DNA of 64,000 nucleotides from Nageia nagi (Eukaryota; Pinophyta), in assembly GCA_050084985.1 (NCBI GenBank), contig JBITNC010000001.1, positions 155,186,001-155,250,000 on the forward strand. The letters run 5' to 3'. This document shows, in pieces, positions 34,441 through 46,419 of the stretch (position 1 is its first letter; each line of letters starts with the position of its first letter). Both the position numbers and the translations under genes were made by a program. Below the pieces are notes generated by a model. The model was not told the DNA's origin. It saw only the letters and a program-made list of their open reading frames with translations, and made no database searches.

Positions 34441-37400
34441 ATACAGGAACCCTTTCAATCTATAAGAGTTGCATATAAAGAGACAAAGGAGAAGTTTGAG
34501 AAACTACCAAGGTTTTAGTTCCAAAAACTACCATGGAAAACCCTAATTTATATTTGTATTTATTTTATTTTATTACTTTCACTAATAGTTATACCTTATT
34601 TTGTATTTTGCAAGTTTTATTCAAAACCACAATCAAAACTTTTAAAATTCAAAGATATAAAACTACAAACAACAAGTAATAAATGCATCACAAGGGAATA
34701 GAGCTCTTTTATCTCCATGATAACATCTTAGCACTTTCATCCATGTCAAATACACCAAGATGCCTAAATGCATATATACTTCCCTTGTGTGCGCAAGCAT
34801 CATCACCATCTCCAATTTGCATTCAATCAAGTACCCCAATCTCTTGGGCACCTATTCTTGTAAAAGGCATCATTACAAGAAGTATAAAATTCATAAGATA
34901 ATAAGTAATAAACTTTAAAAAGATGAAAAATATACACATTAATTAATTATCTCTTAGGCATATTCCAAGCACAACATACTAGGTAGCAATGGCTATTTGG
35001 TTGATGATATAAATTTTATTTATAGTTTGAAGGCTAAAGAGAGAAAATCTTATTTTGAGATCAACGTTATTTAGTTGAAAGATCTTAGATGGACCAATTA
35101 CGTTATCCTAAATAATTAAAAATAAGTTAAAATTTGAGCTATTAAAGAGGAAGGAAAACCCTTTAGAATATTCATTTATTTTCAATGGATCACCCCTATT
35201 AGTTTCCCTATGTAGTCATAAATCCTAACTCGCTTGCTTTCTTGGCTTCCTTCTCATTTGGTTATATGGTGTTTTGATACCCATTTGGGCAGTAGAGCTC
35301 TAAATACTCAACAATTGTCTTTTTTTAACATTAATTTTTACAATAGTTTTAAATCTCCATTTTACTGTGTATTAGGGAGGTTTAAAATTGCCATTAAAAA
35401 TTATCCTTTATAACTATCTTCAAGCAATATTTTAAACTATCATCTATTATCTCTATTACAATAATTTAAGATGGTCACAAAATATCTAGTTTAATTAAGA
35501 TATTTAAAAACATTATATAGTTATTACGTCGAGAGGCATCTGTAATGGAAACAATGGAAACTAGGGGAGAACAAGGAGCCAAATGTCTAGTTATCAAACA
35601 TAAAAAAATTTAAAAAAAAATGACCAACTAATAAATTTAATATTATAAAAATTATGAATTAACAGATAGAGAAGTTAGAGAGATAGGTAGTTCAATTCTC
35701 TTGAATATGGAAGGCACAAGTTCAAAAATCTCTATCCCTAAAAGTTGAAGTATGCCTAAAATCCTATTGAGGTGATGGTAGGTGTGGCCGAGGCTAGGAT
35801 TTTGAGGGAATGGAAACCCTTGGTGGTGGCCCTCTAATAAAAAATTTGAAAAAATAATTAAATATTATAAAAATAATAAAAATGAGTTGACATTAAAAAG
35901 TCAATCCACAACTCTTTTTAATATTTAATTATTTTTATGTAATATTTATTTATTATTTTAATTAATAACATGTAGGATATTTATTTCATCTTTATTTATA
36001 ATTTTATTTTTATTTTTTATTTAATAATATTTTATATAGAGTATAACAATATTTAATATAGATGCTTTGAAAATAATACTTCTAAATATTTTATAGATTT
36101 ATTTTTAAATTATCTAAACTAATTTATTTAATTTTTTATATTTTATTTTCAACTAAAATCACATTAAAATATTATTTTCTTTTCTTAATTGAAAAATTTA
36201 AATTTTTTAGTGCAAATTATATATATAAAGATTTTTTTCAAACATATTAAGATAGATGGAGAGGCATTAGGATAAGGATCAATTTGATCAAATGACATGA
36301 AGCAACACAATTTAAATAATCATATAAAATTGATGAGAATTTGAGTTACGTCTAAATATTATTACTTTTTATGTTTTCTTATAAATATAAAATATAAATT
36401 GCTGATTTGATGTATTAGAGGCACCTCAAATTCTCATCAATTTTATATGATTATTTAAGTTAGTTGTCATCTCATGTCATTCAATCAAATTGATCTTTCC
36501 CTAATGCCTCTCCATCTATATCAACATGTCTGAAAAGATTATCATAATAACTAACACCCATCTTTGGACATCATGCATTTGATATCATGCTTTAAGATGG
36601 AAGAATCATCATTTGGCATAGTTGACCATTCTACCTTACGGACATGCTTTATATAGAGGCAAAGTTAGTAAGCACAATGTGATACTATTTCATTCACGAC
36701 ATGCTTCGTAAGGGGCTTCCTAATAAGCTAGGATTTGATAGTTTAAACTTACTATTTACAAATTTTGACACCTAGGTAGAGTAAATTATACTTGGATTTG
36801 ATTTCTGTATGAATAATGTTAAGTTTTCACTTTATATTTAGCTAAATTCTAAGATATCTTTTACCAGTTTAATATTACCTACTATAATTTCATTAGTACA
36901 TAACTACAATGAAAGGATTTAAAGTTGAAAATAGTATTCTATTTATTTATTTTTAATTTATTTGAATTTTTTTAATACATTGTATTTTATATTTCATTAT
37001 TTCATAAATATAATATAATGATATTTAATGAATCTTATATTTTAAATATTTTTTTAAGTTAAATATTTGTTTAACTTGTATTATTTTAAGATTATTTGCT
37101 TGACCTTGTTTATACACATGAACTTGAAACATTATGTTTTGTACCTTAAAAGTATAGATAAAAGTTTATTTTAAATTCAAATTTCAATAGTTTTGTACAC
37201 ATTAGATTTGTAAGATTTTTACACCTGTAAGCATTAAGAATCGAGTCTATCCTTTTTATGTATTGAAATTCCCTTTGTTTTTAATGAAGTTACAAGTTTG
37301 TGTGGGACAATGGACAACCACTATATGTTACATATCCATGGGATGAAATACACTTTCATCCTTATGCCCATGACATATTAAAAGGTGTCCTCCAGTGAAT

Positions 37401-37540
37401 TATTTTTTGCATGTTGAATTCATGTAGAACTTCCAACATGCTTAAAAAGCTATAGTAGAAGACCCATTTCTATGCCCACAAGATAGTACTCCTCCATACC
37501 ACAAGTTGTTCTCTTCAAACTTTTTCTTTGATGTGTTAGT
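34440..37540. repeat. Multi-copy duplicated block, copy 2a
   Basis: Collinear with 5100-9780, with deletions. It shares the 'ctaccaaggttttagttcca' start (34504), the 'gatgcctaaatgcatatata' stretch (34759), the foldback element (36254-36517) and the 'gcttaaaaagctatagtaga' stretch (37440). It lacks the small gene: after 'caagttgttctcttcaaac' (37500) it jumps to sequence matching 7640. No coding content. Confidence 0.75.
36254..36517. mobile_element. Long-armed foldback element, short copy
   Basis: Starts AGATGGAGAGGCATTAGGA, ends CCTAATGCCTCTCCATCT. Arms of about 95-110 bp pair closely ('aataatcatataaaattgat' against its complement), and the central part present in 7797-8254 is missing. It sits at the orthologous place within the duplicated block. 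Confidence 0.85.
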
Positions 37541-37668
37541 TGAATTTTTATTTTTAGATTCAAAAATATTTATTTAATTTATTATCTTTTCTCTTTAACT
37601 AAGATTACATTAAAATATTATTTTCCTTGTTTAATTGAAAAATCTAAATTATCAAAATTTTATTTTTG

Positions 37669-37739
<71 letters not shown>

Positions 37740-38990
37740 TAATTATAATTATAATTTGTACTAAGCTTCATCCATTTTCTCTAATTTAGTTAAAAGGTAA
37801 GATTAGTTCTATTTCTTCAACTATCAAATATATTAAATCAATCATTTATATTTTTGAAAAAATGATTATAATAACTAATATACATCCATTGACATCCTGT
37901 TTGATATCATGCATTTCATATCATGCTTTTAAGATGGAAGAATCATCATTTGGCATAGTTGACCATCCTACCTTATGGACCATGCTTGATATATTGGCAA
38001 AGTTAATTAGCATAGTTTGATACTATTTCGTTCATGCAATGCTTCATAAGGGAGCTTCATCATAAGCTACGCTTTGATATTTTAAAAGTTACATCATATT
38101 AATGATAAATATATTTAATGAGTAATATTTACAAATTTTAACGCCTAGGTAACGTAAATTATAATCTATTTGGACTGCCTTCCTTATATGCACTTTAGTA
38201 TATAATTTTGACTATCATACTTAATTTTGATTTCTCATTCAATAATAATATGGTTTGACTTTAGTGTAAGTAAATTCTACCAAATATTGTACTAGTTTAA
38301 TATTAACTACTAACTTTTGTAGTCTCATCGGTACTTAATTTCAATGGAAGCATTTAAAGTTGAAAATAGTTGGTTGTTTTTTCTTTGTCTTTTGAAATTA
38401 TTTATATATGTTATTTCATATTTTGTCATCTCATAAGGGTGATATAAAGATATTTAGTGAATATTTATATTTAAAATATTTTAATTTTAAATTTAGGTAT
38501 TTGTGTAGTTTTGTTATTAGTTTATATATCAAATATTATATAATTATATTACTTTAAAATCATTTCTTTATTCTTATTTATACACATGAACTTGGAATAT
38601 CATGTCTTGTTAGATAAAAGTTTATTTTAAATTTAAATTTCAATTATTTGTACACATTAAGTTTAAAAATATAATTTAGAAATTATATAATTGAAAAAAT
38701 AATTTATTGTTTGAAAATATTTATTTATGATACAATCCTCTTTTTGTAAAATCTTTAAGTTCAAGTTATAATCACTATTTATTTAATTTCTATCATTTTA
38801 TAATAAGAGAATAATTTATTAACACATAATTAATCACATATTTCTATCATTTATTTATTTACATCTTATCATATCTACTTAACATATATATTTTATCCAA
38901 TTATAAAATGTAACTATTTTTTTTTAAAATACAATTTTTTATCTTGAATGATACTCTTCTAATAAAATGTAAGAAAATACTTTACCAAGG
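37541..38990. repeat. Multi-copy duplicated block, copy 2b
   Basis: A second, immediately following copy of sequence matching 7640-9480 (for example 'catttggcatagttgaccat' at 37949, as at 8341 and 36612). Only the inner part of the right arm of the foldback element remains near 37745-37850. Confidence 0.7.
37671..37735. repeat. (AT)n microsatellite
   Basis: AT alternation of 65 bp followed by several AATTAT units. Confidence 0.96.
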
Positions 38991-39039
38991 TACTTGATCT
39001 ATTAGGAATTTGCTTTTGATTCTGCAAGAATATAATAAA

Positions 39040-39400
39040 GATTTTACGATGGAAAAATTTGCCTCGATTGAAGTCCCTATATGGGTGGAATTTCCAAATC
39101 TTCCCATACCTTACTAGGGTTTTCTACATAACATAGATGAACCTTTAAGCAAGTTTTTGTGCTTTGAAGAACCCAAGTTTTTTGTAGCAATTCCATCTAA
39201 CAAGTTTTTGTTAAGATAGATCTTACTAAATAGTTACTTGAGTTTGTTGACATTGAAGTTAGGGATAAGATGCATCATCAGAGGATTCAATATATAGGCC
39301 TCCCATACACTTGTTTTTGTTGCCAATCCCTAAATTAGAAGATTAAGGAATATCCACTTATGGCTGATACATTCCAACAAAATTTGGCTCCTGCAAATAA
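39040..39400 (+). pseudogene. LINE-C ORF1 relic (DUF4283-like)
   Basis: Plus-strand frame FTMEKFASIEVPIWVEFPNL, then EFVDIEVRDKMHHQRIQYIG followed by LPYTCFCC. This has the order expected of plant LINE ORF1: the 'vWvrlp.LP' strand, then the basic linker and knuckle. The knuckle is degraded after CFCC. A stop splits the frame at 39109. ORF2 follows on the same strand. Confidence 0.7.
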
Positions 39401-39959
39401 TGGTCAAAATGCTCAAAGTAACATTGTTAGTGGAAATGGTAAAACCACTTAGAGCAACAATAAAGGAAATAGAACATAAGTAAGTAAGGAAAATTAGGAT
39501 GGATTACCATCAGTCAAATGGTCAGGCTTGGGTACTGGTACCCCCAAAAGCTCACTTAGGTTTGCTTTTGGTTCAACTTAAAGTATCTCCTTCCACCCAA
39601 GATGGGGTGTTTTTTATAAAGCCTCCAAGTTATGCCTTAATAATTTCTAATTATCATAATTCAAGGAGCATGGCCATAGGATAAAGCTTTGTTTCTCCAC
39701 AAGAAATATATAGTGGGATAATCTTTTGAGACCCTCTTCTTGATGATTTTACTCTACACAAAAGAAAACAAAATGAAGCACCCATTCCATAGTCAGTTAA
39801 TGCATTTAAATCCCTAGGTGACTTAGGGGATACAAAGGATATTATAGATATGAAGGATGATCTTCACCTTAATAGTTCTCAATTATTATTGTATAGAGTT
39901 CATAGTGATTTAGATTTGATTTCCTACCATGTAAGTAGTTTGTATATGCTATATCTTTA
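39401..39959 (+). other. LINE-C linker between ORF1 and ORF2
   Basis: A polar, low-complexity inter-domain stretch with a short open frame at 39499-39684. No motif recognised. Confidence 0.4.
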
Positions 39960-42900
39960 GGATGTTAAAGAAACTAGCACTAGACTTAATTTTTTTTTCT
40001 AACTCGCTTTCACTTTAAGGTACTTTCCATCTCATGAATTACAAACATGGAAAGGGTGGAGCTTTCATAATTATTTTCTTGAGATGGCAACCTCACATTA
40101 TCACTTGGGGGTGGATCCTACGAATGAAGTTCTTTGGCTTTTATTTGATATAAAAGGTAAACCTTTTAGTTTCATTAATATTTACACCTCAAACCATGCA
40201 CTAAATAGGTGTGCACTATGGTGATGGATTGCCATGAATATTCCAATTGCTACATGGATTCTCTATGGTGACTTTAACATAGTAAAAAAAGCTAGTGAAA
40301 AGAATAGTCTCTCCCTAATGAAGTAGGACAATGGTGAAAGAGAGGCACTTTAATTTAGAAAAAAAAAAGTGCAATTTGTATAATCCCAATTTTTGCTTCA
40401 CTACTAAGAATTCTAGAATGAACCATGGTTCACTTGGTCCAATATGCAAAAGGGAAATAACATAGTCTTAATAAGATTATATCATACCATGATGTCAAAA
40501 ATAACACTTTTCACTTCATCAAAAAGTTCAAATCAGCACCATTTATCTCAATAATTCTAGGGACTACCCTATCTGATCATGATCTAATGATTTTCTCTTT
40601 GGAATCATCTGATGTTAGACTATTAAAGTTTCCCACTTAATTCTACTTCAATATATCTTTCCTAAAATAACATTCTATCATCACCCCATATACATCGTGT
40701 GTGGATTTTATTCCTAGATCTAGAGCCTCTATTGGATGGATAGATTGGTAGAATGATGTCATAAAGAGAACAATAGTCTTACTTAGAACTTTAGGAAAAT
40801 AAATTACCAAGAGAAGAAAAATCTTCAATATCATGATAATATAAATTCATCAAACTCTCAATCAAACTTGAGAGGAGTCCCTTTGATTCTAAACTACAAA
40901 TTTAGGTTACTAATATTAAATTTGAACTCTAAAAACCAAAAGTTTATGAAGCAAAAAGTGCATAAATCAAAGCCCAATTTCATTGGCTTAAGATAGGTGA
41001 TAGAGTTTCCAAATAATTCTATAAAATACTTAGACCTCCTAGTAAACACATACAGTTCTTTGCTCTAAAGGTTAATGATTTTAGACTCACCACTCTGCCA
41101 AAAATCACTAAAGATTTTGTAAATCATTACCAATCTATCTTTTCCTCCCAAACACTAAATGAAAATCACCAAAATACCCTTGAGGGATGTTATGCTATTG
41201 TCCTTTCCAAAGTTCTAGATAATTAGAGAGCTTTGTGTGATACACCCCTTGCCTTAGATGATTTGAAGTAAGCTCTATCTACAATGGCAAATAAAAAGGC
41301 CCTTCGGTTGGATAGGTTCCCATGTGAATTCTATAAAAAATGCTATGACTTTATGGGATTAGACCTTTGGAATGTATAAAAAGAAGAGATATCTATTTGA
41401 TCCTTGGTTCCAATCTTAAATAAAAGAAATATCAAATTCATTCCAAAATAAGATGATCTAGAGTTAATAACTATACTAGATATCACCCATTACTTTATTG
41501 AATGTTAGTTACAAGATCATCATCAAAGACCTAGCCCTTAGAATTATACCTCTTTTGCCTCTTATAATTGAACCTGAGTTGATAGGATTTGTTTAGGGTA
41601 GATAAATTCTTGATAATGTAATAGTAGTATGGGAAGGAATGGAATGGGCTAGAATGCCAAACCAATTGACTCTTTTTATCAAAATTGATTTTAAAAATTC
41701 TTATGATAAAATAAAATGCTTATTTATTATTGCAATACTAAGAGCCTTGGAATTTGGGTGCTTCTTTATGGATATAATTGGGATGTTATTCAAATATACT
41801 TTTACAATTTTATCCCTTAATAAATCTTATCACAAATAATTCCCTTGGGAAGACTTGTTAAACAAGGTTATACATTAGTCCCTTCACTATTTATTCTGGT
41901 AGCTAAAGCCTTTGGGTACCTCCTTACTCATAAAGCTAGTCTAGAGTTGGTCAAAGGCATCTCCCTTACCCAAATTGATAAATAATTGATCAATGCTCAC
42001 TCTGCTGATGACTCCTTTTTAACTCTTACTAAAGATGAATCTTTTATATCTAACACCCTAGATTGCTTGAACAATTTTTGCTTAGCCTCTGATTCAAGCA
42101 TACAGTGGAGAAAGACTTCATGTTATAGATAATTAGCAAGTGATACCCCTCAGTGGATGGCTTCAAAACTATGGAATTAGATTCAACATGGGGATATGTT
42201 CAAATTCCTAGATATCCCCGTTACTTTTCAAGGGGCATTGGCTACCTTATGGCCTTATGTTGTTCAAAAAGTTGAATAAAATTGAATTATTAGACCACTA
42301 AAAAACTGCCTTGGGTTGAGAGATTATAAATATGTTCAAAGGTTATCGCTTCAACACATGTGTATTATTCTTCCTATTGGATACATTCAAAAAATTGCTA
42401 TAAGTACTTGGAAAAATTGCTTAAAGCTTTCCTTTGATCCAACATTTAAGGTAAGAAGGGGAGTAGTCTAGGAAACTTGTTGTCTTCCTAATTTGTTCAG
42501 TGCCATGGGTTTGTTTGATTGTCAAACATAAGGTTTTTATTTATGTACTAAATGGATTATTAGATCCCTATACGGAGATGAAAGTTTTAAAATTATTATT
42601 ACAAATATCATCCTCTATGGGCTTCCCTTTGAAAAAAAAGCTATGGAAAGGTCTAAACCTTCAAACTCTCATCATTACCCTATTTCCAATAAAAATTAAA
42701 GGATCCTTTATAATATATAGTATTTGGAAGGCTTGGGAAGGTCTTAAGAGTAAGTTTTCATGGAAAAAGAAAGATTATGTTGCTTTTGTATCTCAGTTAA
42801 ATAACTAGTTTGCATTTGATATCCAATGTATTCCACTAATCAATGTGTAATGGATTCATGCACAAATATTTTTTAAAAGGAAAATTGCCTATTTTACTAA

Positions 42901-43352
42901 TTTCATGTCTCCCCTCAATAAGGCATGGATTACATGGGATGAATTTCAAAATAAATTCAACCTCCTAGCCAAGGATAGACCCACATATGAGGTAGCCTAT
43001 AGTATGGATCAAAGTATTTCAATGAAACCAAGTGTCTTGGGTGGAAGATTAGGTTTGGCCTAAAAATATCCCTCTATTACAATATAAATCCAAGTTGGGT
43101 TACACTTGGTTATCTCTATTCATTTCAATGTATGATAAACTTAACACAAAATGGGATCTTGTTTCTTCTAAAAATTGTTGGGTCTTACGACTTTGAGCAG
43201 TTTGAAAAAACTTCTTGGAGCCTAAGAAGAGGTTTCTTCAGTGGAGTATGCTGCATCAAGGCCTCCCCATTAGTTAAAGAAAAAAATATATAAGGGTTAC
43301 TAATACATGTTATAAAACTTATTTGGAAGCAGGAAATTGTAAACATGTTTTT
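39960..43352 (+). pseudogene. LINE-C ORF2 relic, 5' part (split by gypsy)
   Basis: Endonuclease: FSFINIYTSNHALNRCALW, ATWILYGDFNIVKKA (40250-40310) and LSDHDLMIFSLE (40578). Reverse transcriptase: RLDRFPCEFYKKCYDFMG (41310), ITLLNVSYKIIIKDLALRII (41500), IKIDFKNSYDKIKCLFIIA (41680, the first catalytic Asp block), LVPSLFILVAKAFGYLL (41875) and SADDSFLTLTKDES (42002, the second catalytic box). The RNase-H-less C-terminal region runs to 43352, ending CYKTYLEAGNCKHVF. The reading frame resumes after the gypsy element at 57018. Numerous stops make it dead. The endonuclease N-terminus is not recognisable. Confidence 0.88.
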
Positions 43353-43722
43353 TGTTAGAACCTACAAGTTCCAAGAAGGGATTCACATAGAATATAAAAA
43401 GTTAAAACTTCAACAAGAATTCAATATCATAATGGAATATAATAAAAATAGATTGATATAACAAAAAGCCAAAATAAATCATGACCCTATTCAAGGGGGC
43501 TACCTCCTATACCTCTCTAAATAATATAATTTTTAAGATGCTTACAAATGACTTCACCACCAGTATTTATAATCCCTCTACCCTAACCCTAATTTACCCA
43601 CTCCATACAAAATGGTAGTTTACCTTATAATTATGTCAGCCTTTAATATTTAACAAAAGGCTATAGTCAAATTAAATAAACTACTATAGCCTAATTAAAT
43701 GTTAGGATGTAGGATACTAACA
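43353..43722 (-). repeat. Gypsy 3' LTR
   Basis: 370 bp, TG...CA, pairs with 56648-57017 with roughly 10-15% differences by eye, so the insertion is old. The adjoining purine tract on the minus strand ('cctaagaggggtggca', 43723-43738) is the polypurine tract. Confidence 0.93.
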
Positions 43723-43759
43723 TGCCACCCCTCTTAGGAATAGCTTTATCTTCAAAGCT

Positions 43760-44660
43760 AAAACTTAGAGAATTATTACTGCAGTTGATGGAGAGTCTCC
43801 CATTTTGCATCTTTAGGATATAAGTTATGCCACTAGATTAGAACTTTAGTAATCATGTGGTTGCAAAGATGGCATGTGTGATGGTCTAGGATAGTCTCAA
43901 TTTCAACCAAGATGGAGCCTTCCTCAATGAATTATGGCAATTCAATTTGAATAATAGTTTCGAAGCCCAATACTTGCTTTAGGCATGAAACATGAAAAAT
44001 AGGGTGAATATTTGATGAGGTTGGAAGTGCCAACATATATGCTATAGGGTCAATGCATTGGAGTATCTTATAAGGTCCATAAAATCATGTGGTCAACTTT
44101 TAGGAACCTTTCAATCTAATGGGAAGTCTGGTAGTATGGTTAAAGCCTCAAAAAAATCATATCACCTTCCTATAATTATCACTCAATTTGTTGGTGGTCA
44201 ACTTGTTATTTCATTTGGTGTTGAGCTATTTGAAGATTTTCCCAAAGGATGCAAACTATCTCTCTTCGATTTGATAAAGTGGTATCAATTGCTTAAACAT
44301 TGGTGTTTCTTGGGATATAGATGTGACTATGGGTGGGGGTTGACCATATAGTGCTTCAAATGGAGTCATCGTTATGGATGTGTCATAAGAAGTGTTGTAC
44401 CACCATTTGGCTAAGGGAAACCATTTAACCCATTGGAATGGTTGGATGGATGCAAAGCAATGAAGATATGTTTCTAGGCATTTATTGATAATCTTTATCT
44501 AACCATTTATTTGAGGATGATACATTGAGCTCATATTGATTTTAGTACCCTGAATTTTGAAGAACTCTTACAAAAACTTACTAGTAAATGCTAGATCATG
44601 ATCACTAATAATGGTAGTGGGCATCCCATGGAGTTTGAAGATGTTATCAAGAAATAATTG
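43760..44660 (-). pseudogene. Gypsy integrase and chromodomain-like tail
   Basis: Minus strand: PTTIISDHDLAFTSKFL keeps the second catalytic Asp; the region equivalent to the catalytic Glu reads IKIINKCLE, so the Glu is replaced by Lys. MTPFEALYGQPPP follows, then the C-terminal FYGPYKILQCIDPIAYML, SNIHPIFHVSCLKQVLG and a chromodomain-like end VLIXWHNLYPKDAKWETLH. Several in-frame stops. The N-terminal zinc-finger part (44900-45100) is poorly preserved. Confidence 0.85.
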
Positions 44661-45178
44661 TTCCACATTCATAGCTTTGTAGGGGTATGCCAATGGATAA
44701 AAATGTGCATATTTAGAGAGTCAATCCATCACTACCAAGATAACTACTTTCACATAGTATCTAGTAAGGCCTTCAATGAAATCCATGGAAATATCTATCC
44801 AAGTGAGCTCTGGGATGGGTAGAGGTTGAAGCAGTCTTAGGGCTCCCATTATCTCACCTTTTCTGACATTGACAAATATCACCTTTTCAAACATAAATTT
44901 CTTGATATCTTATTTTATACCTACCCAATAGAAGGAATGAAGCACACATTGATAGGTTTTTAAAAATACAAAGTGTCCATAAATTGGTGTGGCATTAACT
45001 TCTAGAGTATCTATTCTTGACATGCAAAATTAACCAACAAAATAATACAAATTTTGAATCTTAGAATTCCATCAATCTAGGAAAAGGGGGGTTTACTAGT
45101 TGGATCAATTTGCAACTATTGGATTAATGATTATGAGACACTCTCCTAAAGCCATTCTTGTTTGACCTGATTGAGCCA

Positions 45179-45901
45179 TTAAGGAATAGGGGAGGGAAGA
45201 GCTTGCAATGCCATAGGTTCTTCAAATTCATGAGATAGGGCATTGATAACCACATTCTCACTACCGTTTTTGTACACAATTTCATAGTAATACCCCAAAC
45301 ATTTTGAAATCCATTTTTGATGTTTGAGGGTGGAGATGTGTTGTTCCAAGAAGTATTTCAAGTTATGATGATTTGTTTAGATGATGAAATGATGATCAAT
45401 GAGGTAGGACCTCTAATGTTGAACAACATGGATGATTGCAAGCATTTCTTTTTCATAGGAAGATTTGACCAAATTTTGACCTAAAAGAGCCTTATTTGTG
45501 AATGCCAAGGGTCATATTTCCTACATCAATATAGATCCAAGTCCTATGCCTAAAGCATTACTTTCAATGATGAAAGTTTTAGATAAATCTAGCATAGCTA
45601 GTACTGGGGTTGAGCACATGGGAGCCTTCAATTGATGAAAGGATTCTTTGATAGTTGTTGACCAATTGAATGCTATCTTTTTCAATAGAGTGGTGAGGGG
45701 CACTACAATTTTACCATAATCCTTCATAAATTTGTAGTAATAGCTTGTCAATCCTAAAAAATCTCATAGGCCTTTTAATGATTTATGTAGGGACTAGATT
45801 TACATATCCTTAATCTTTATGAGGTCCACCTTAACACCTTCCTATGATATGATGTGTACAAGGTACTCAAGCTCTTGATAGCTAAGAGAACATTAAGAGT
45901 G
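45179..45901 (-). pseudogene. Gypsy reverse transcriptase C-terminus and RNase H
   Basis: Immediately left of the copia insertion, the minus-strand frame resumes with CSLSYQELEYLVHIIS, then SYYYKFMKDYGKIVVPLTTL (45745) and FNWSTTIKESFHQLKAPMCS. TFIIESNALGIGLGSILM is the RNase H strand with its first catalytic residue changed in context. At 45361-45179 HISTLKHQKWISKCLGYYYE and NVVINALSHEFEEP give the RNase H end ('ADALSR' motif altered). Together with 53988-54620 this forms one reverse transcriptase. Confidence 0.88.
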
Positions 45902-45906
45902 CTTAG
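45902..45906. repeat. Target-site duplication CTTAG (left)
   Basis: Matches CTTAG at 53983-53987 exactly. Removing the copia complex and one copy restores a continuous gypsy reverse transcriptase frame (LYAKHS at the join). Confidence 0.95.
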
Positions 45907-46344
45907 TGTTAGAATTTGTAATGAAATATTGTGAATATCTAAACTCCTTGTAAATTCAATTAATCACTTAAAGGATATGCAGATACCTTAAGGGATTAAT
46001 TGAATTCTTTATTATGTAGACTTTGACCTTACCATGGGGTTAGTTGGTAGGTTAAAGTTAGGTGATACATTTATTGTAACCCTAACCTTACCCTTGGGTT
46101 AAAGGGAGGTTAGGGAGGTGCTCTCATGCTATAAATAGAGGGCCTCTCCTCTTGTAACATAACTAAGATTTGGAGTAAGATTACTCTACTAGTTTTTGAT
46201 ACCACTGGGTGTTTGGTGTGGACGTAGCCCAAACTGGTTGAACCACGTATATCTGTGTCTCTCTTGTTTATGCATTTTTTGTGTCTATATTTTCTATAAT
46301 ATTTTATGTGTTCCATTTTCTTTGGAATATATAATTTTCTAACA
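45907..46344 (+). repeat. Copia left LTR, hybrid of families X and Y
   Basis: Positions 45907-46197 match the right LTR 53495-53785 with only about two differences. From about 46205 to 46344 the sequence instead matches the end of the Y LTR (50741-50880). The switch lies at 'agttttt|gataccactggg', some 60 bp downstream of the TATA box, that is within the probable R region. Ends in TTCTAACA. Confidence 0.92.
46129..46138 (+). promoter_or_regulatory. TATA box of the copia X promoter
   Basis: 'ctataaatag' precedes the presumed transcript start by about 30 bp and is repeated at 51031 and 53717 in the two other X-type LTR copies. Confidence 0.75.
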
Positions 46345-46346
46345 AC

Positions 46347-46358
46347 TGGTATCATAGC
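46347..46358 (+). promoter_or_regulatory. Copia primer-binding site (tRNA-iMet)
   Basis: TGGTATCATAGC begins two bases after the LTR end. The canonical site is TGGTATCAGAGC; one mismatch. Confidence 0.9.
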
Positions 46359-46419
46359 CGAAGGTCTATTTGGCTGATAAACTCATAGGAAAGAAGGATT
46401 CCTTGTTCGAGTGGGAGTA

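Noticed and set aside
34663-34901. Overlapping 62- and 72-codon frames on opposite strands
   Set aside because: Part of the duplicated block; the equivalent stretch at 5460-5640 is not open in either frame.
40030-40120. Possible complete endonuclease start for LINE-C
   Set aside because: No convincing 'WN.RG' start could be found upstream, so only the later endonuclease motifs are claimed.
46110-46355. 81-codon minus-strand frame, repeated at 51012-51257
   Set aside because: Lies within the copia LTR; repetition is due to LTR duplication.
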